Made by a program: the position numbers and the translations under genes. Below the pieces are notes generated by a model. That model worked only from the letters and a program-made list of their open reading frames with translations, had not been told where the DNA came from and ran no database searches. A stretch of 64,000 bases of DNA from Catenisphaera adipataccumulans (GTDB lineage: Bacteria > Bacillota_I > Bacilli_A > Erysipelotrichales > Erysipelotrichaceae): contig NZ_JACHHK010000002.1 in assembly GCF_014202755.1 (NCBI RefSeq), positions 124,001 through 188,000 of the forward strand, in the 5' to 3' direction. Within the stretch, counting starts at the first letter, position 1. Each line of letters starts with the position of its first letter. Below, piece by piece: positions 58,713 to 64,000 of this stretch.

Positions 58713-61445
58713 ATGTTAGTAAAGCGTAATTCTGTTTTAAGGTGGATGGTGTTGTTCTTCTGTCTTGTGGTTTGTTTCTTCTGTTTCCGTGTTGCAGCAT
58801 TTGCCGAGGAGACCCAGTCCGTTGATGATCCGGCCGTTGTTCTGAATCAGGAAACCGACAGTACAGCACAGCAGGATGCACAGACGAAAGCTGTTTCAGA
58901 AACGGAGCAGAAAGCTCCTGCAGCAAAAACCAGTACATCGACAGCTATCAATGATGCAGAGACGAGTAAGACTGCGGCAGCGAATGATGCTACAGAACAA
59001 CCGGTTACTGAACAAGCAGCTGCAGAGAGCCAAACTGTTGAAAAAGGTGATCAAGTTTACAGCACCGAAAAAAGTCGTGGATTTGTTTATATAGGTTACA
59101 AGAGTAAAGATTCAGTCAGTCAGCAAAATATCCGCAATGATTTACTGTATTCCTCATATTATCGTTATGGGGATTTTGGTGTCCTGGCAAAATCGAAAAA
59201 TATTATTGCCTATATTGTTCCAGCGGGTGATGATCCGAAACTTTACAACAATTTATTCATTCCAAATTCTGGTTTTGCTTTAGAGGTGCCAGATGAAATT
59301 CTTTTGTGGGGACAGCAGCATGGAAAAAACTGGACAAAAGATACATTGATAAAAAATTTTATTCTTGATTATAGAATCAAAATATATTTTTATGATGAAA
59401 ATGGAAATCCAGTCGACTTCATTGATCGTCCGCAAGAACATGGGATGGATTCAGACGATTGGAATCAAGTGGACAAAAGTAGTTTTCATTATGAGATATA
59501 TAATGAATATATCCATGTACCAAGCAAAAACGAAACAGATTTAGATATTGCGGCGGATCATTTGATATTTACTGCTGTAAATAACTATTATCAGGATAGT
59601 GCCGGTTCGAAAACTTGCAGGATTGGAGAAATGACACAGGTTAATAAATTTGGCTCAAGATTTCTAGAGTCTGTCTTTTTCCCGTGGTTTCATTTCAATC
59701 CAAATTACAGAGGTAAACTGAATATTGAATTTAGACAGGAAGCTTTATGCAAATTTGAGATTGATGGGCAGAAGTACGAAATTTTATTCCACAACCCGCG
59801 AGATGTTGCGGAGTTTGTCGTAGAAGACAATACCACAAAAAATGACCGTACCGATGCATCAAATGCAGATATGAACGCCGAGATCAAAACAACAGACCAA
59901 AACGGTAAAACCACAGTTCGTTCTAATTCAGAAAACGAAACAATTACTGGCGTAATTCGCGGAGATCAAATCACTTACAATATCAATATTGATCTTTCTA
60001 CCGAAAGAGAAATGCTGCTCAAACTGTATCAAGGTATTGCATTACACAACAATCCGGATGCCAAATATTCGGATAAAGCTCTGGAACAGGCGGAAAAACT
60101 TCATATAACTCTGTCTCAGTTAATTTATTGGGCTTTTAGTAATGATGAGGAAAACAAACTATTCCACCCAACGATTACATTTACGTTCACGTTGCCAAAA
60201 GACAAAGACGCAAACGGAAACTATGATTTGATTGTTAATGAAGATACACTGAAGAATGTTCAGTTGATCCAGGAAAATCCGAATGGATCGCCTTTATGGC
60301 AAATCGATCCATCTGAAACAACTTACAATGCGAATCTTAGGGAGTTAAAGTTTACAGCTTATTTATCGCCGGATCAAATCATTCAGGATTTCGATGAAAG
60401 TAAAGATGATTTAGAGGAATGGTATGCATCCGTTCTGAAACTTTTAAACTCGATGATCGGCAGTAAACTGACTGCGGTCATTTCAGGCGTGCGTGTGTCT
60501 GATTTGGCAGAGGTCGGAAAACCATTTACCGTGAGAGCTAAGGTCTCTGGGTCTTTGGATTATACGAAAAGTTATGAATTATTAGTTGGGCCGACACATC
60601 CTGTTGGTGCGAAACCGAATCCGGGCGGCGGCTTCGAAGATGCGGACGCAGACTGGGACGACGAAGGTTCTTTTAAATCAGCCCGACGCGCGGTCAGAAT
60701 GTTCCGCGCAATGGCCGCTGCTTCTGCAGATGATGCCTATACAATGAATGATCTGTATTCAGTATTGGATTCAACAGATTATGATTTCCATCAATTACTG
60801 TTCGGTCATTTTGCCTGGACCCATTTACAGGATCCGTCCACAAAAGACGTTATCCAGACAGAAGACAATTCCGAAGAATTCTGGTACACCGTGATCATTC
60901 CGTCACTGGATATCACAAAAGAAGTCAAAGGAATCAACACAGATCAAGAGTTCAATTTTGAACTGAAACTGGATGATGCATCTTTGGCAGGACCATTCAA
61001 CGGCACGACCTACAATGCCGAACTGCATGAAAACGGTACAGTCCAGAACGTTGCGGTCAACTTCAAGAACGGTGTGGCAACATTCAAATTGAAGAATGGT
61101 CAGACCATCCGCATTATTGTTCCGTTCGATACGCACTTCACGTTAAGAGAAACCGATCATAACGGCTACTTCGTTACGATCGACAAGAACGGAAACAGGA
61201 TCCTCAGTGATATGCTGAGAGGCGTCATTGAATCCTACACGAGCCTGGAAGATATCGAAGAAAACAAGAATGCCTATACGTTTACAAATGAGTATGAAGA
61301 ACCGGAACGACCGGAAGAATCAAAAGAAGAGAACGTAGAGGAAACAAGAAGCACAGGCGTACAGACCGGCATGATGACACAGACCGGCATGTGGATGGTG
61401 CTTGCCCTGGCAAGTATCGTGATCCTGCACAAACAACGTGCGTAA
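58713..61445 (+). CDS. Group B pilin-like surface protein B5
   Basis: A 910-residue group B protein and the most diverged in its first two thirds. Signal peptide MLVKRNSVLRWMVLFFC..., AFA-EE. Variable domain (~120-350) with unique stretches (DRPQEHGMDSDDWNQVDKS). Conserved blocks GQKYEILFHNP, GVIRGDQITYN, TFTLPKDKDANGNYDL, GVRVSDLAEVGKPF. FctA-like domain with Lys736, Glu813 and Asn859; GVQTG (882-886), membrane helix, HKQRA. The last ~230 codons and the terminator are nearly identical to B4 in DNA. ATG 58713 follows GGGAGGTG. Confidence 0.82.
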   Translation: MLVKRNSVLRWMVLFFCLVVCFFCFRVAAFAEETQSVDDPAVVLNQETDSTAQQDAQTKAVSETEQKAPAAKTSTSTAINDAETSKTAAANDATEQPVTEQAAAESQTVEKGDQVYSTEKSRGFVYIGYKSKDSVSQQNIRNDLLYSSYYRYGDFGVLAKSKNIIAYIVPAGDDPKLYNNLFIPNSGFALEVPDEILLWGQQHGKNWTKDTLIKNFILDYRIKIYFYDENGNPVDFIDRPQEHGMDSDDWNQVDKSSFHYEIYNEYIHVPSKNETDLDIAADHLIFTAVNNYYQDSAGSKTCRIGEMTQVNKFGSRFLESVFFPWFHFNPNYRGKLNIEFRQEALCKFEIDGQKYEILFHNPRDVAEFVVEDNTTKNDRTDASNADMNAEIKTTDQNGKTTVRSNSENETITGVIRGDQITYNINIDLSTEREMLLKLYQGIALHNNPDAKYSDKALEQAEKLHITLSQLIYWAFSNDEENKLFHPTITFTFTLPKDKDANGNYDLIVNEDTLKNVQLIQENPNGSPLWQIDPSETTYNANLRELKFTAYLSPDQIIQDFDESKDDLEEWYASVLKLLNSMIGSKLTAVISGVRVSDLAEVGKPFTVRAKVSGSLDYTKSYELLVGPTHPVGAKPNPGGGFEDADADWDDEGSFKSARRAVRMFRAMAAASADDAYTMNDLYSVLDSTDYDFHQLLFGHFAWTHLQDPSTKDVIQTEDNSEEFWYTVIIPSLDITKEVKGINTDQEFNFELKLDDASLAGPFNGTTYNAELHENGTVQNVAVNFKNGVATFKLKNGQTIRIIVPFDTHFTLRETDHNGYFVTIDKNGNRILSDMLRGVIESYTSLEDIEENKNAYTFTNEYEEPERPEESKEENVEETRSTGVQTGMMTQTGMWMVLALASIVILHKQRA

Positions 61446-61499
61446 GAAGTACACGGCATCGATAACTCGATGCCGTTTTTTCTATGGTATAATGTTTTC
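61446..61499 (+). promoter_or_regulatory. B5 terminator fused to the rmuC promoter
   Basis: ACGGCATCGA (61453-61462)/TCGATGCCGT (61467-61476), T6, then TGG-TATAAT (61485-61493) 6 nt before the rmuC ATG. It is a near-perfect copy of the block before cca. Confidence 0.85.
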
Positions 61500-62399
61500 A
61501 TGGAAATTGTCATTTTGATCATCTTAGTTATCATTATGGTCTGCCTGATCCTGCTGATCGGAATGCTCCGGACGCAGAACGAACGCCAGATCCAAATGGG
61601 CATGACCCATCAGGAAACCCGTGACCGCCAGGAAAGCGAAGAGAAAATGCTCATGAACTTATCCAATCAGGTCGTTTCAATGCGCCGGGAACAGGCGGCT
61701 GCTTCCCAGACGACCGACCGCGTGTACGAAGATATTCAGCGCATGAATCGCGTGATGACCAATACGAAATCCCGCGGCAGCTGGGGCGAGTATCAGCTGA
61801 ACATGCTGCTGGATGTATATGTCGGGCATCAGAAGCAAATCTATGAAACCCAGTATCATCTGGCCAACGGGAAGATCGCGGATGTTGCTCTGCATCTGCC
61901 CGACAGTTCAAAGGTGTTGTGCATCGATGCGAAGTTTCCGATGGAGAACTTTGAGAAAGGCAATGAAAAAGAATTTGCGCGAAATGTAAAAAAACATATC
62001 CACGACGTTGCGGAAAAATACATCACCCCGCAGACCGCGGACCAAGCCTTGTTGTTTATTCCCAGCGAGGCTGTTTACCAATATATCTGTTCTGAGGCGA
62101 CCGATCTGCTCAATGAGGCGCTGACCAGCCACGTGCTGCTGACCTCACCGACGACCCTGGTCGGCGTCCTTTATACACTGATGGAATCAACGCGGGATTT
62201 CTACCGTGCCGAACATATGAAAGAAATCGAGAAAAACATTCTTGCCCTGCTGGAAGATGCAGATCGCTTGTGTGAACGCAGCGAAAAGGCAGAAAAATCA
62301 TTGCGTGCGCTGACGGAGCACTTTCATAAAGTATCCGTCTCTGCCGGTAAGATCGCCGGCCGCATGCATGCACTTGCGGAAGGAGAAACAGACGAATGA
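61500..62399 (+). CDS. rmuC: RmuC-family DNA recombination protein
   Basis: A 299-residue protein. An N-terminal membrane helix (EIVILIILVIIMVCLILLIG) and a coiled-coil stretch (to ~100) precede the nuclease-like RmuC core: SRGSWGEYQLNMLLD, VLCIDAKFPMENF, ALLFIPSEAVYQYI and LLTSPTTLVGVLYTL. RmuC limits inversion at short repeats in E. coli. It is shorter than the E. coli protein (475). The start follows TATAAT by 6 nt without a ribosome site (leaderless). It overlaps the macro-like gene by 4 nt and heads a co-directional run of four genes. Confidence 0.92.
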   Translation: MEIVILIILVIIMVCLILLIGMLRTQNERQIQMGMTHQETRDRQESEEKMLMNLSNQVVSMRREQAAASQTTDRVYEDIQRMNRVMTNTKSRGSWGEYQLNMLLDVYVGHQKQIYETQYHLANGKIADVALHLPDSSKVLCIDAKFPMENFEKGNEKEFARNVKKHIHDVAEKYITPQTADQALLFIPSEAVYQYICSEATDLLNEALTSHVLLTSPTTLVGVLYTLMESTRDFYRAEHMKEIEKNILALLEDADRLCERSEKAEKSLRALTEHFHKVSVSAGKIAGRMHALAEGETDE

Positions 62400-62926
62400 T
62401 CACAACCATGAAAGGCAATCTCACCGGGCTGGATTTTGACATCATCGTCGATCCCAATGATGAGACACTGACTGCTGATGTCAATTCAGTCAGCCGAAAA
62501 ATATTTCGGGAAGCAGGCTATGAAATGAGCATGCACTGCCGCAATTTGGATGGCTGTGCTGTTGGGCATGCCAAAATGACGCTGGGTTTTCGTCTGCCTT
62601 CGCTGGCCGTCATCCATATGGCCGTGCCGCACTATATTGACGGCGAACACAACGAAGACATCTATCTGGAAGCGTGCTACTGGAATACCATGTGCATGGC
62701 CTATGAATTTATGGAACACAATCACATGGAAAAAGTGCACATCGCCTTTCCGGACCTGCCGACTTATCCATACCACTTTCCGCGGGAGGAAGCCTGCCGG
62801 ATCGCGGTAGATGCCGTCAACCGCATCCAGCGGGAATATCCGGACACCCAGGCCGTCCAGGTTTCATTCATCTGTGACGATGAACAGAGCTACCTGGTCT
62901 ATAAGAAGGAGCTGAGGAGTCGATGA
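62396..62926 (+). CDS. Macro-domain-like protein (ADP-ribose binding)
   Basis: A 176-residue protein whose middle matches the macro domain in pattern: GCAVGHAKMTLGFRLPSLAVIHMAVPHY, LEACYWNTMCMAYEFM and VHIAFPDLPTYPYHFPREEACRIAVDAV correspond to the G..K.T.GY.LP..iiH, the L..cy..L and the IAFP...GYP..eAA.ia segments of O-acetyl-ADP-ribose deacetylases. The N-terminal N-A-A-N catalytic loop is not obvious (VNSVSRKIFREAG), so activity is uncertain; it may be a binder of ADP-ribose or nucleotides. It overlaps rmuC and the methyltransferase gene by 4 nt each. Confidence 0.7.
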   Translation: MITTMKGNLTGLDFDIIVDPNDETLTADVNSVSRKIFREAGYEMSMHCRNLDGCAVGHAKMTLGFRLPSLAVIHMAVPHYIDGEHNEDIYLEACYWNTMCMAYEFMEHNHMEKVHIAFPDLPTYPYHFPREEACRIAVDAVNRIQREYPDTQAVQVSFICDDEQSYLVYKKELRSR

Positions 62927-63447
62927 GATCCGCCGTGGAGCAGTCGCACGCCTTTCTCAGACCGGTGCTCCATGCGCAGGCAGTCTGCATCGATGCTACG
63001 CTGGGAACCGGTCGGGATACGGCTTTCTTTCTGGCCTGCGGCGCCCGTAAAGTCTATGCCTATGAAATTCAGGAAGATGTCTTTCAGACGACCATGCGGC
63101 AATTTGATCAGAGGGTCATCGGCCGGTGTCATTCGCATGAATACATCGATGAGATCGAAGAACCTGTTGATGCCGTGATCTTTAACTTCGGCTATTGTCC
63201 CGGACATGATCCGGCGATCATGACCCAACCGGAAACCAGCCGGATCGCGGTCAGAAAAGCGGCCGATCGGCTGCGCCTAAAAGGACGCATGGCCCTGGTC
63301 TTCTATCCGCATCCGCAGGGAAGAGCAGAGGCTGAAACCATCGAAACCATGCTTCATACCTGGCCGCTCGATCAGTTTCAGATCGTGAAGGTCCGATCCT
63401 TTCATCCGGATGCGCCGTATTGGATCGGCATCGAAAAGAGGCGATAA
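62923..63447 (+). CDS. mnmM: tRNA wobble-uridine methyltransferase (MnmM/YtqB type)
   Basis: A 174-residue class I SAM-dependent methyltransferase. The SAM loop is CIDATLGTGRDTAFFL and the family landmark is FNFGYCPGHDPAIMTQPETS, as in YtqB-type proteins, known to add the methyl group in mnm5(s2)U at the tRNA wobble position. The C-terminal GRMALVFYPHPQGRAEAETIE is also typical. The first ATG overlaps the previous stop codon by 4 nt. The SRAP gene begins 1 nt after its stop. Confidence 0.87.
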   Translation: MRSAVEQSHAFLRPVLHAQAVCIDATLGTGRDTAFFLACGARKVYAYEIQEDVFQTTMRQFDQRVIGRCHSHEYIDEIEEPVDAVIFNFGYCPGHDPAIMTQPETSRIAVRKAADRLRLKGRMALVFYPHPQGRAEAETIETMLHTWPLDQFQIVKVRSFHPDAPYWIGIEKRR

Positions 63448-63448
63448 T

Positions 63449-63991
63449 ATGTGCGGACAATTTCATTTAACCAAAGAAAACGCAGTCTGGATCCGTCATC
63501 GGTTCCCCTTCCGCGGCCGGAACTACACGACGGGCAACGTGTACCCAGGCAATCGGGCCCTGCTCTTGATGAAAGACAAAGAGATTTTTTCTTGTGAAAA
63601 AGAATGGGGATTCGATCTGTACGGCAAACGCATCATCAATGCGCGCAGTGAAACCGCAAGTGAAAAGAAACTGTTCAAAGACAGTCTGGCCCGGCGGCGC
63701 TGTCTGGTCGTCGCAGATGCGTTCTATGAATGGGATGCCGCCCATCAGAAAGTCACTTTCTACCGCCCGGAGGAACGAATGTATTTAGGCGGAGCGGTCA
63801 GCGGAGATCGTTTTGTGATCCTCACGCAGGCGCCGAATGACTCGGTCGCACCGGTGCATGATCGGATGCCTGTGGTCCTGCGCGAAGCGCAGATTCAGGA
63901 CTGGTTCGAAGACAATTATCAGGAAATCATACAATCTGAAAAGCCGGGCTTTGAAATCGACCGGCCTTACCACCAACAAGCTTTGTTTTAA
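63449..63991 (+). CDS. SOS-response-associated peptidase (SRAP/HMCES/YedK)
   Basis: A 180-residue SRAP protein that shields abasic sites in single-stranded DNA by a covalent link through Cys2. The start MCGQF places the catalytic Cys right after Met1; NARSETASEK, LVVADAFYEWD and PVHDRMPVVL are family motifs. It is shorter than E. coli YedK (222). The ATG is preceded by AAGAGGCGATA. It ends 9 nt before the right edge of the window and is the second DNA-damage gene set of the window besides the polymerase/S24 pair. Confidence 0.92.
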   Translation: MCGQFHLTKENAVWIRHRFPFRGRNYTTGNVYPGNRALLLMKDKEIFSCEKEWGFDLYGKRIINARSETASEKKLFKDSLARRRCLVVADAFYEWDAAHQKVTFYRPEERMYLGGAVSGDRFVILTQAPNDSVAPVHDRMPVVLREAQIQDWFEDNYQEIIQSEKPGFEIDRPYHQQALF

Positions 63992-64000
63992 GAAAGGAAC

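Noticed and set aside
44326-58790. Lipobox-like L-A-A-C / L-T-A-C in the signal peptides of B1-B4
   Set aside because: B5 has L-V-V-C, which breaks the rule; the cysteine is followed by more hydrophobic residues and an AFA-EE signal peptidase I site, and all have a C-terminal wall anchor, so lipoproteins are unlikely.

Overview
This window looks like a chromosomal segment of a mid-GC Bacillota, most likely a gut or oral member of the Erysipelotrichia. The taxon is inferred from gene style (a T-box in front of trp genes, CIRCE-controlled small heat-shock proteins, Gram-positive wall-anchored proteins, strong GGAGG ribosome sites) and not from a marker gene. No rRNA, tRNA, IS element, phage gene or CRISPR array was seen.

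Layout. 1-6.5 kb: the 5' end of an anaerobic ribonucleotide reductase gene, a divergent pair of a self-cleaving S24 repressor and a Y-family polymerase with a small partner, ispD plus a decayed ispD-like neighbour, and a P-type cation ATPase. 6.7-12.7 kb: four tandem surface proteins (group A) with a Cna-B-like domain followed by a thioester (TQxA) domain. 12.7-17.4 kb: a T-box-controlled trpDCFBA operon without trpE or trpG. 17.5-31 kb: membrane protein, signal peptidase, two Fe-alcohol dehydrogenases, acetyltransferase, AraC/HxlR regulators, glucitol-type PTS genes, a cytidylate-kinase-like/MATE operon with a leader terminator, cyclophilin, and a radical SAM protein. 31-44 kb: DeoR regulator, esterase, PfkB kinase, then a co-directional run of an unrecognised 801-residue protein, a Sel1 protein, TldD, an HD-TldE fusion and an SseB-like protein, followed by TetR/glgB and a GATase. 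44.3-61.4 kb: five paralogous ~900-residue pilin-like surface proteins (group B), interrupted by three hsp20 genes and by cca. 61.5-64 kb: rmuC, a macro-domain-like protein, mnmM and an SRAP gene.

The most unusual content is the nine-member surface-protein system. All nine end in a G-V-(Q/N)-T-(G/A) motif, a membrane segment and a basic tail instead of LPxTG. Eight of nine have a TGn-TATAAT extended -10 promoter and all nine have a GGAGG-type ribosome site. Group B also shares a 5' stem-loop leader, an almost identical last ~230 codons and a nearly identical terminator. Two of the four group A proteins have lost the thioester cysteine. The region downstream of the last two group B genes is duplicated into the promoters of the unrelated genes cca and rmuC.

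A second theme is start-site architecture: at least eight genes have a -10 box exactly 6 nt before the start codon, predicting leaderless mRNAs. All functions are read from sequence alone; no database search was run.
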